From DASUME01 sp041179425 (lineage in GTDB: Bacteria > Myxococcota_A > Polyangia > Polyangiales > DASUME01): DNA of 10,732 bases. This document shows, in pieces, positions 6,117 through 10,732 of the stretch; within the stretch, counting starts at the first letter, position 1; every line of letters begins with the position of its first letter. Where the stretch lies: the NCBI GenBank assembly GCA_041179425.1, contig JBEGTL010000265.1, forward strand, positions 1-10,732, read 5' to 3'. Under the pieces are notes generated by a model that did not search any database, was not told the DNA's origin, and saw nothing but the letters and a program-made list of their open reading frames with translations. The position numbers were made by a program, and so were the translations under genes.

Positions 6117-6677
6117 TTAGCGCCTCGTCGTGTAGTGGACGGCGATGACACCCGAGCCGAACGACTTGGACGACCGCAGCTCGAGCTTTGCGCGCTTCTC
6201 GACGTGCGCAAACAGGGGGAGTCCGGACCCGACGATCGCGGGCTGAATGGTCAGTCGCCACTCGTCGACCAGATCCGCAGCACCCAACGTGTGCACGAGC
6301 GTCGGGCTCGCGAAGATCATGATGTCGCCGCCCGGCTTTTGTTTCTCGGCACGCAGCGCGCCGACGATGTCATCGCCGACGACGCGCAGGTTGGTCTGCA
6401 CCTCGGTCAGCGTGCGCGATGCGACGATCTTCGCGACATCGCAATACCAGCGTGCATGCTTGCGGGTGTGCTGGTCGTCGGCGTCGACCATGCCGGGCCA
6501 GTAGCTCTCCATGATTTGATACGTGGTGCGGCCATAGACAGCGGTGTCCACCGTCGCCATGAGTGGGTACGTGTGATCGGCGAGCTCGGCGTCGAAGGTG
6601 ATGAAGCTCATGTCCCCATCGGGGCCGGCCATGAAGCCGTCGAGAGAGATGTGGGCGAGCGAGATGATGCTGCGCAT
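6117..6677 (-). CDS. Dihydrofolate-reductase-like (RibD C-terminal) family protein
   Basis: A 186-residue protein of the RibD C-terminal/DHFR-like superfamily, a group of NADPH-dependent reductases whose substrates are mostly unknown. Visible features are the N-terminal HISLDGFMAGPDGD motif (residues 9-22), VYGRTTYQIMESYW (~47-61), a nucleotide-binding-like GGDIMIFASPTLVHTL, and VGSGLPLF near the C-terminus. The length and motif order are typical of stand-alone family members such as YyaP-type proteins. ATG at 6677 has AAAGGA seven bases upstream on the minus strand, a good ribosome-binding site. It is first in an operon with the YCII-domain gene, a pairing often seen in Myxococcota and Actinobacteria. 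It is unlikely to be a true folate-pathway DHFR. Confidence 0.88.
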   Translation of the reverse strand: MRSIISLAHISLDGFMAGPDGDMSFITFDAELADHTYPLMATVDTAVYGRTTYQIMESYWPGMVDADDQHTRKHARWYCDVAKIVASRTLTEVQTNLRVVGDDIVGALRAEKQKPGGDIMIFASPTLVHTLGAADLVDEWRLTIQPAIVGSGLPLFAHVEKRAKLELRSSKSFGSGVIAVHYTTRR

Positions 6678-6718
6678 GTTTGTCCTTTCACGAGGTCGAC
6701 GAACACCCCGGCCAGCGA

Positions 6719-6740
6719 TCGACTAACGGTCGAAAAAAAA
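6719..6740. promoter_or_regulatory. Inverted repeat plus A8/T8 tract upstream of the DHFR-like operon
   Basis: TCGAC-TAACG-GTCGA (6719-6733) is a perfect 5-bp inverted repeat directly followed on the plus strand by eight A residues (6733-6740). This is the longest A/T run in the window. It lies about 42-63 bases upstream of the minus-strand ATG at 6677, where an operator or a bent-DNA/UP-like element would be. The T-run is on the wrong side of the hairpin for termination on either strand. A clear -35/-10 pair was not found. Confidence 0.3.
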
Positions 6741-6832
6741 CTCACGAACCACCTCGACCACACCGAGGAGGCCCGCGAAGAGCGCTCAATCGGCTGCCTC
6801 GAGTCGCGAGGTGGAGCCCCGATCAGAGCAGA

Positions 6833-6852
6833 ATCCTGAATGACTGCAGGAT
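6833..6852. repeat. Inverted repeat upstream of the MntA-HepT pair
   Basis: ATCCTG-N8-CAGGAT is a perfect 6-bp inverted repeat about 57 bases before the mntA-like ATG. A second short repeat, CGCGA-AA-TCGCG, follows at 6860-6871. Either could be an operator of the toxin-antitoxin operon. Repeats of this size also occur by chance in GC-rich DNA. Confidence 0.3.
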
Positions 6853-6908
6853 GTTTGCACGCGAAATCGCGACGCTGCCTGCGCGCGATTGCGTGGTACG
6901 CTCTCGCG

Positions 6909-7331
6909 ATGGACGCGCGGCGTCAGCTAATAGAAGCCCTCGGTCACATGCTCGCGCAGAGGGCCGAGGTCCACGACGCCTATCTCTTTGGCTCGATCGC
7001 ACGCGGTGACGACAAAGCGGGCAGCGACGTGGACGTAGCGGTTTGGGTCGACGACGCAGTGCTCCGCGCGCCGGGCTACGGATACGACGCAGAGCTGAAC
7101 GCTGACCTACAGGCGCTACTGGCGCGCTCCGACATCGATGTCGTCGTACTCAACGGAGCGCCCCCTCTGCTCTACTATCGAGTGCTTCGCGATGGCGTCC
7201 GGCTAGTGACACGCGATCCACATCAGACTAGCGAGCGCGAGACCCTTGCCCTGTCACGGTACTTCGACTACATCCCGCAGCTCGCCAAGATCGAGGCCGC
7301 CCACAAGCGTGCGCGAAAGAGTGGCTCATGA
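6909..7331 (+). CDS. mntA: MntA-type minimal nucleotidyltransferase antitoxin
   Basis: A 140-residue nucleotidyltransferase-fold protein. In characterised pairs MntA adds AMP groups to a tyrosine of the HepT toxin and so neutralises it. The catalytic signature GS-X10-DXD is complete: G28-S29, then D40 and D42 in YLFGSIARGDDKAGSDVDVA. A probable third acidic residue is D77 in SDIDVVVLNG. The frame stays open upstream to 6840, but ATG at 6909 was chosen because it matches the family's usual N-terminus (MDARRQLIEALG). No Shine-Dalgarno sequence is visible before it. The stop overlaps the hepT start in ATGA, which indicates translational coupling. All catalytic residues are present, so the module looks functional. 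Confidence 0.88.
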   Translation: MDARRQLIEALGHMLAQRAEVHDAYLFGSIARGDDKAGSDVDVAVWVDDAVLRAPGYGYDAELNADLQALLARSDIDVVVLNGAPPLLYYRVLRDGVRLVTRDPHQTSERETLALSRYFDYIPQLAKIEAAHKRARKSGS

Positions 7332-7768
7332 GTCCAAGCTCGATCGACACCGCCATCGTGCGTCGTCACCTGCTGGCGCTGGATCAGGCGCTTGTCCGGC
7401 TCGAGCGTCATGCTTTGGTGCCGCTGTCGATTTTTGAAGCGGACCTTGACCTGCAGTGGTCGATCGAGCGCGGTCTGTTGGTGGCCATTCAAAACGTTCT
7501 CGACGTTGCCACCCACCTCGCTGCCTCGTCGGGTCGCGACGTACGGGACTACACTTCCAGCATCGACGTCCTGGCTGATCTGGGTGTGCTTCCGCGAGAT
7601 TTTGCGCAACGCCTTCGCCCAATGGCGGGGTTTCGCAATGTTCTGGTGCATGCCTACCTCACGCTCGATGCCGTTCGCGTCCACGACGTGCTCTGCACAA
7701 AGCTGCCCGAGCTACGGAAGTTTGCCGAGCTTGTGGAAGCGCATATAGACGGTGCAGCCAAAGGCTGA
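7328..7768 (+). CDS. hepT: HepT-family toxin (HEPN RNase, DUF86)
   Basis: A 146-residue all-helical HEPN-domain protein of the HepT (DUF86) family, an RNase toxin that acts as a dimer. The active-site motif RX4HXY is intact as R103-NVLV-H108-A-Y110, followed by LTLDAVRVHDVL. Y110 corresponds to the tyrosine that MntA adenylylates in known systems. Family features earlier in the chain are the SIERGLLVAIQNVLDVATHLAAS helix region (residues 45-67) and GVLPRDFAQRL before the motif. It shares ATGA with the upstream mntA-like gene. Length and motifs are normal for the family. A short CAGCC-AAA-GGCTG hairpin overlaps its stop codon but has no T-run. Confidence 0.9.
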   Translation: MSPSSIDTAIVRRHLLALDQALVRLERHALVPLSIFEADLDLQWSIERGLLVAIQNVLDVATHLAASSGRDVRDYTSSIDVLADLGVLPRDFAQRLRPMAGFRNVLVHAYLTLDAVRVHDVLCTKLPELRKFAELVEAHIDGAAKG

Positions 7769-8037
7769 GCGCCTGAGCAAGGGACGACTCGCTCCGACAG
7801 GGTCCGAGGTCGCCAGCACGTGCAGTTCCGCCCAATCGCTTTCGTCAGGCATGCGCCGCATCGTAGCCCCGCGGAAACGAACGGGTGGAGTGACGCGTTC
7901 GCAAAGCACTGTGTGATGGAGAGCGAAGCCGCCAGCGCACTGGCCGCGTCGGCTAGCTCGAGTGAGCTCCCGCTCACGAAGACAGGACTCGCTTCGTCGC
8001 AAAACACGGCGTACTTTCGAGGGCGGCGCCGGTACAG
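7769..8037. other. Stretch without recognisable gene
   Basis: About 270 bases between the hepT stop and the next plausible coding frame. Open frames exist on both strands (for example a 49-codon minus-strand segment around 7862-7712 beginning MRRMPDESDWAELHVLAT), but none matches a family that I recognise or has a ribosome-binding site. No repeats, RNA genes or terminators were identified. Confidence 0.35.
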
Positions 8038-8547
8038 GTGGAATCAGGACCATACGCAAGAGGGTACGTCGGAGACCGACGCAAGCGAACTCGCGCGAAG
8101 AGGTCGCTTGCGACGGATTTCTGCGCGCGAAATTGGCTGCCGCGCTCGTGCCGCTTGCTTGTCTTGTGGGTCCTCGCGATGTCATGGCGACCGCAGGCTC
8201 ACGCGCAAGCCTGCAGCGAAGAGCTACGCGCCCTGCAAGCTCTGCGGCAGGAGATGCGCAGCGAAGTGATCGCCGGCAATGTGACCGCTGCCATCGCGAC
8301 TGCGTCGAAGCAGAAGATAAAGCCGCCGGTCGGCTACGACTACGAACAGAGCAGCAGCTGTCAGAGATGGGCCCTCGAGGTCGCCTACATGCATCGCGCC
8401 AGCTGCTCGTTTGACTTGTCGCGCAAACAGCTGTTGAGCATCCGGACGGAGCAGCCTCTCGCAGCCGACTCGGTTCGGCGCGCGTTGGAGCGCGTGTCTC
8501 ATCCCTCTGTTGTTCCGTTTCGCTGCGTGCGGAGAGCGCGAGCTTGA
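8038..8547 (+). CDS. Hypothetical small secreted protein, possibly truncated at its 3' end
   Basis: I do not recognise a family. The frame gives up to 169 residues from GTG at 8038. A signal-peptide-like core, LLVLWVLAMS (residues 40-49), is followed by a cleavage region (WRPQAHAQAC, 50-59). A mature part then looks protein-like: SEELRALQALRQEMRSEVIA, a central PPVGYDYEQSSSCQRWALEV, and a Cys-containing AYMHRASCSFDLSRKQ. Its cysteines could form disulfides outside the cytoplasm. The pre-signal extension of ~35 basic residues suggests that the true start lies further in, but no better start codon is visible. The last ~12 residues (after VSHPS) read antisense through a truncated SDR gene, so the native C-terminus may be lost. 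Confidence that this is a gene is moderate. Confidence 0.42.
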   Translation: MESGPYARGYVGDRRKRTRAKRSLATDFCARNWLPRSCRLLVLWVLAMSWRPQAHAQACSEELRALQALRQEMRSEVIAGNVTAAIATASKQKIKPPVGYDYEQSSSCQRWALEVAYMHRASCSFDLSRKQLLSIRTEQPLAADSVRRALERVSHPSVVPFRCVRRARA

Positions 8548-8635
8548 AGCCGGCCGCATGCGCGAGGCGTGCGGTCGCCGCGCCGATTCCGGTGGATGCC
8601 CCTGTGATCAGGAAGACTCTTTCTGGATTGGTCAT
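8520..8635 (-). pseudogene. 5' fragment of a short-chain dehydrogenase/reductase gene
   Basis: From ATG at 8635 the minus strand encodes about 38 residues typical of the start of an SDR enzyme. After MTNPERVF comes LITGASTGIGAATARLAHAA with the TGxxxGxG NAD(P)-binding motif (residues 11-18), then GFKLALSARS, the second strand of the Rossmann fold. After about 8520 the sequence stops resembling an SDR. The frame stays open but is Ser/Arg-rich and lacks the NNAG and YxxxK motifs. Intact SDRs have ~250 residues, so this is a broken remnant. Its break coincides with the 3' end of the plus-strand secreted-protein frame. Confidence 0.75.
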
Positions 8636-8656
8636 CGAGGAGCTATGCCGCGAAAA

Positions 8657-8719
8657 CGCTACGGAGGGTAGCGCGTGCGCCGGTCGCCCGAGGCGACTAC
8701 ACCGTGCGGTGCAAGCACC
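8657..8719. repeat. Three consecutive perfect stem-loops between the SDR fragment and the GFA gene
   Basis: CGCTAC-N5-GTAGCG (8657-8673), GTCGCC-CGA-GGCGAC (8683-8697) and GGTGC-AA-GCACC (8708-8719) are packed into 63 bases, directly upstream of the GFA-family start at 8747. They could form a structured 5' leader of that gene or act as operators. There is no T-run. Each is short, and chance occurrence in GC-rich DNA is possible. Confidence 0.35.
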
Positions 8720-8746
8720 ACCAGATCGGGGGAGGGACGGAGAGCA

Positions 8747-9136
8747 ATGGTTGAGGGAGGATGTTATTGCGGTGCAGTCCAATACCGCATCTAGGGACCG
8801 CTCGGTCCTGCAAGCGCATGTCACTGTTCGCGCTGTCGTAAGGTATTCAGCGGCGCATCATCCGTCTACGCAGCGATCCCGGACGGTAGCAAGTTCAGCT
8901 GGGTCAGCGGCGAGGACAAACTGACTGAGTTCATTGTTGCGGAAAAATGGAAGGCAGCGTTCTGTCGTATCTGTGGCTCTACGCTGTGCGGCATGAGTGC
9001 CAACAAGGTTGTTGGCGTGACGCTCGGGACAGTCGACGGTGACCCAGGTGTTCAAATCGAGAAACACACGTTCGTCGGTTCGAAGGCACCATGGGATCAC
9101 ATCGGCGGAAGCGCTCCTCAGTTCGAAGAGGAGTAG
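8747..9136 (+). pseudogene. GFA/CENP-V-family gene with an in-frame amber codon
   Basis: Reading from ATG at 8747 (GGAGAG five bases upstream is a good ribosome-binding site) gives 129 codons and a terminal TAG. A single internal TAG lies at codon 16 (8792-8794). The protein is of the GFA family (glutathione-dependent formaldehyde-activating enzyme-like, zinc-binding). It starts MVEGGCYCGAVQYRI, and after the TAG it continues GPLGPASACHCSRCRKVFSG. All expected zinc ligands are present: C6, C8, C25, C27, C30, C73, C76 and C81. The stop replaces one residue in the usual 'Y.v.GPLG' turn, so a point mutation such as GAG or CAG to TAG is the simplest cause. No frameshift is needed. Base composition appears less GC-rich than in neighbouring genes (ATT, GTT, AAA and TGT codons), which may reflect transfer. 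Restart downstream would lose the first zinc-binding cysteines. Confidence 0.85.
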
Positions 9137-9269
9137 TCGGTCACCGAACCAGCGGGAGAAGCGACGGGCTCTGCCGGCCGCGGGAGGCCCTGGACTTCCG
9201 GAGGCCGGGCGAGTGTGCCTCGTTGACCGCTGCGTTTCCGGCTGCGATGCCTGGAAGCGGAGGTTCATG

Positions 9270-9980
9270 ATGGTGGATTCGTTGGCACTCGGAGGCGACC
9301 CAAGCCTACAGCTCGATGCGCTGGGGCAAGTGATCCGAGCACGCCGCTCGGTGCGCGGATTTTTGCCGCGACCGGTCCCGCCCGAGACGCTGCGACAGGT
9401 CTTCGAACACGCGCAGAACGCGCCGTCCAACTGCAACGTGCAGCCTTGGCGCAGCTACGTCGCCTCGGGCGAAGCGTGCGAACGAGCGCGCACCGCGCTG
9501 CTCGCGCGCTTCGATGCAAAGGTGCCACCCGCGTACGACTTCTCGGGTGGCCCCAACGTCTTCGAAGGGGAGTACCGCGAGCATCAGGTGGAGTGTGCGG
9601 TCGCACTCTACTCGGAGATGGGCATTGGGCGCGGCGACGGGGTCGGAAGGGTGCGCGCCGCGCGTCGCAACTTCGAGCTGTTCGACGCGCCGCACGTCGT
9701 CTTCGTCGGGATGCACAAGAGCTTCGGTGCCACGGTCGCCATCGACGTGGGCATCTACTTGCAGACTCTGATGCTGGCGATGACCGCCCATGGCATTGCG
9801 TGTTGTGCGCAGGGAGCGCTACGCAGCTATCCCGATGTCGTACGCGAGCTGTTCGCGGTGCCTGACGACATCGGTATTCTGTGCGGCGTCAGCTTTGGCT
9901 ACGAAGACACGAGCGTGCCCGCCAATCGCACCCGTGTCGGCCGCGCGTCGCTCGACAGCAACGTGACCTTCCTCGACTGA
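9270..9980 (+). CDS. Nitroreductase-family protein
   Basis: A 236-residue FMN-dependent nitroreductase-fold protein, a family that reduces nitroaromatics, quinones or related compounds with NAD(P)H as a homodimer. Motifs are RRSVRGF (residues 25-31, FMN phosphate binding), APSNCNVQPW (51-60, the family signature), the central VAIDVGIYLQTLMLAMTAHG (156-175), and the C-terminal VPDDIGILCGVSFGYED (197-213). Length is normal. ATG at 9270 was chosen over the adjacent ATG at 9267 because GGAGG at 9259-9263 is then six bases away. The frame remains open to 9039 but overlaps the GFA gene without family similarity. TTGACC at 9223-9228 could be a -35, but no good -10 follows. An incomplete copy of this gene lies at 850-1000, and an orphan LysR domain follows 163 bases downstream. 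Confidence 0.9.
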   Translation: MVDSLALGGDPSLQLDALGQVIRARRSVRGFLPRPVPPETLRQVFEHAQNAPSNCNVQPWRSYVASGEACERARTALLARFDAKVPPAYDFSGGPNVFEGEYREHQVECAVALYSEMGIGRGDGVGRVRAARRNFELFDAPHVVFVGMHKSFGATVAIDVGIYLQTLMLAMTAHGIACCAQGALRSYPDVVRELFAVPDDIGILCGVSFGYEDTSVPANRTRVGRASLDSNVTFLD

Positions 9981-9997
9981 GCACGCTCGAGCGAACG

Positions 9998-10043
9998 GTG
10001 CGATTCGGCAGGACGCATCGTCCGCGGATACGCGTCATCGCAC
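9998..10043. other. Foldable 3' segment after the nitroreductase gene
   Basis: GTGCGAT (9998-10004) pairs perfectly with ATCGCAC (10037-10043). The enclosed bases contain GGACG-CAT-CGTCC (10011-10023) and a small GCG-GATA-CGC-type hairpin (10024-10033). The whole could fold as a three-way junction 17 bases after the nitroreductase stop. No T-run follows, so this is not a standard terminator. It may be a 3' UTR structure or chance. Confidence 0.35.
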
Positions 10044-10143
10044 GGCGGCGGACTTGTCTTTCACCTCAAACAGACGCGCTTTCCGTGGCCGCGTCGGAAT
10101 GCTGTGGGAGCTCGTCCCCAATCCACGACCTCATCGATGACCG

Positions 10144-10425
10144 GTGAGCTGGTTGCGCAAGCAGGTTCCGGAGATGCGCCTCGCCCTGCGCGCGAACACG
10201 ACTGCCGCCCAGGTGCGCGCGTGCGTGGCGGGCTTCGGCATCGCTCTCTTGCCAAGGTTCGTCGCACCCTCGGAGCCGGGACTCGTCGAGCTGTTGCCCC
10301 GAATCGACACACCCACCCGCGAGGTCTGGGCCGTCTCGCACCGCGATCTACGCAGAAATCCGCGAGTATCGCTGCTCATCGAGTGGCTGACTCAGACCAT
10401 CGCGGTCACCCAGGGTTTCGAGTGA
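10144..10425 (+). pseudogene. LysR-family regulator, C-terminal effector-domain fragment only
   Basis: The frame gives 93 residues from GTG at 10144. They match the last third of a LysR-type regulator: RLALRANTTAAQVRACVAGF, then GIALLPRFVA, EPGLVELLP, EVWAVSHRDLRRNPRV and a final helix, SLLIEWLTQTI. The helix-turn-helix and the first effector subdomain (about 200 residues) are missing. An in-frame TGA at 10138-10140 closes the frame two codons before the GTG, no ribosome-binding site is seen, and bases 9981-10143 contain no recognisable LysR sequence in another frame. LysR regulators often sit beside the nitroreductase-type gene they control, so this may be the decayed regulator of its neighbour. 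Without a DNA-binding domain it cannot act as a regulator. Confidence 0.78.
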
Positions 10426-10444
10426 GGAAAGGCGGTGCCCTCAC
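10422..10444. terminator. Possible hairpin between convergent genes
   Basis: GTGAGG (10422-10427) and CCTCAC (10439-10444) form a perfect 6-bp inverted repeat with an 11-base loop. It contains the stop codons of both convergent frames. The absence of a T-run on either strand makes termination uncertain. Confidence 0.25.
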
Positions 10445-10732
10445 GGGACGACCCGGCTCCAGCGGAACGGACCAAAGGCGCTCGCACTCTCTGGCTCGTG
10501 GGTGCCCGGCGCGACGGTAAGCTTCAGCCACTCGAGAGGCAGGGTGCTACCGTGCACCACGATGCGGTGGAAGTTGGGGACCTCGTAGCTCGGATGCATG
10601 AAGTGAAGTGGGTCGGCGCTCGAGAGCGGATTGTCAGAGAGGAACTCGTGCGAGTCGCCGTTCAGCATCAGCACCGGCTTGCCAAAGGCGAGCGTGTGGG
10701 TCGCGACGCTGGCGACGTAGGGCTCGAAGGCG
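10441..10732 (-). CDS. Metallophosphoesterase-like protein, C-terminal part (5' end outside window)
   Basis: The minus-strand frame is open from the window edge and ends at TGA (10441-10443), giving 96 complete codons. The sequence contains GKPVLMLNGDSHEFLSDNPL, where NGDSH resembles the late GHxH-type metal-binding region of calcineurin-like phosphoesterases. It continues with FHRIVVHGSTLPLEWLKLTV, where VVHGS may supply further ligands, and ends with AFGPFRWSRVVP. The catalytic N-terminal half is outside the window. It is convergent with the LysR fragment, 15 bases apart. Substrate is unknown. The family call is by motif recognition and is moderately sure. Confidence 0.6.
   Translation of the reverse strand, partial: AFEPYVASVATHTLAFGKPVLMLNGDSHEFLSDNPLSSADPLHFMHPSYEVPNFHRIVVHGSTLPLEWLKLTVAPGTHEPESASAFGPFRWSRVVP

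Noticed and set aside
6719..6740. Hairpin next to an A8 run read as an intrinsic terminator
   Set aside because: On neither strand does a T-run follow the hairpin, so the geometry is wrong for termination.
5382..6839. Long plus-strand open frame (485 codons) across the DHFR-like and YCII genes
   Set aside because: It is a His/Arg/Asp-rich shadow. The minus strand carries clear family motifs in both genes.
7712..7862. Possible 49-residue minus-strand protein (MRRMPDESDWAELHVLAT...)
   Set aside because: It has no ribosome-binding site and no family that I recognise, and its 3' part is antisense to the hepT end. Evidence is insufficient.
7712..8824. Minus-strand open frame of 370 codons containing the SDR motif
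   Set aside because: Only the ~38 codons from 8635 to 8520 resemble an SDR. The rest is Ser/Arg-rich and opposes the hepT end and the secreted-protein frame, so it is not one gene.
9174..9208. CCGGCC and GGCCGG arms after the GFA gene as a terminator
   Set aside because: The arms are short and self-complementary GC blocks with a ~23-base gap and no T-run. Chance is likely at this base composition.
1..10732. CRISPR arrays, tRNA or rRNA genes, insertion sequences with terminal repeats
   Set aside because: No regularly spaced repeats, cloverleaf-like segments, transposase motifs or paired terminal inverted repeats were found on reading both strands.

Overview
The window is high-GC bacterial DNA that most likely comes from a myxobacterium (Myxococcota). 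The evidence is a large secreted protein with a MYXO-CTERM-like sorting segment and Asp/Ala-rich linkers, a NB-ARC/STAND remnant, and a DHFR-like/YCII gene pair. All three are common in Polyangiales-like genomes. The assignment rests on protein style, not on a marker gene.

Layout, left to right. (1) 1-687: a toxin-first HigBA-type toxin-antitoxin operon on the minus strand. The antitoxin runs off the left edge. A legible promoter carries a perfect 17-bp palindrome between its -35 and -10. (2) About 715-1000: debris of a nitroreductase gene, about 92% identical over 116 bp to the intact nitroreductase near the right end. (3) 1184-3967: a 927-codon reading frame joining a secreted beta-helix protein, a MYXO-CTERM-like anchor, a lipoprotein-type signal and a kelch-like propeller domain. 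It looks like two surface proteins fused through one shared arginine cluster. (4) About 3996-4483: a frameshifted NB-ARC remnant on the minus strand. (5) 4649-5398: a TauE/SafE-type permease, converging on (6) 5355-6677, a two-gene minus-strand operon (DHFR-like reductase, then a tandem YCII/DGPF protein). (7) 6909-7768: a MntA-HepT toxin-antitoxin pair with the usual ATGA overlap. (8) 7769-9136: a degraded stretch holding a small secreted protein, the first ~38 residues of an SDR oxidoreductase, and a GFA/CENP-V gene that is complete except for an in-frame TAG at codon 16. (9) 9270-9980: an intact nitroreductase, followed by a foldable 3' segment and the orphan C-terminal part of a LysR regulator. 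(10) 10441-10732: the C-terminal end of a metallophosphoesterase-like protein on the minus strand, cut by the window edge.

The genes do not form one pathway. The window reads as an accessory, rearranging region: two toxin-antitoxin modules, surface proteins, stress or detoxification genes (nitroreductase, GFA, SDR, DHFR-like) and at least five broken genes. The most interesting object is the fused surface protein, whose architecture could let one translation product be split into two exported proteins.
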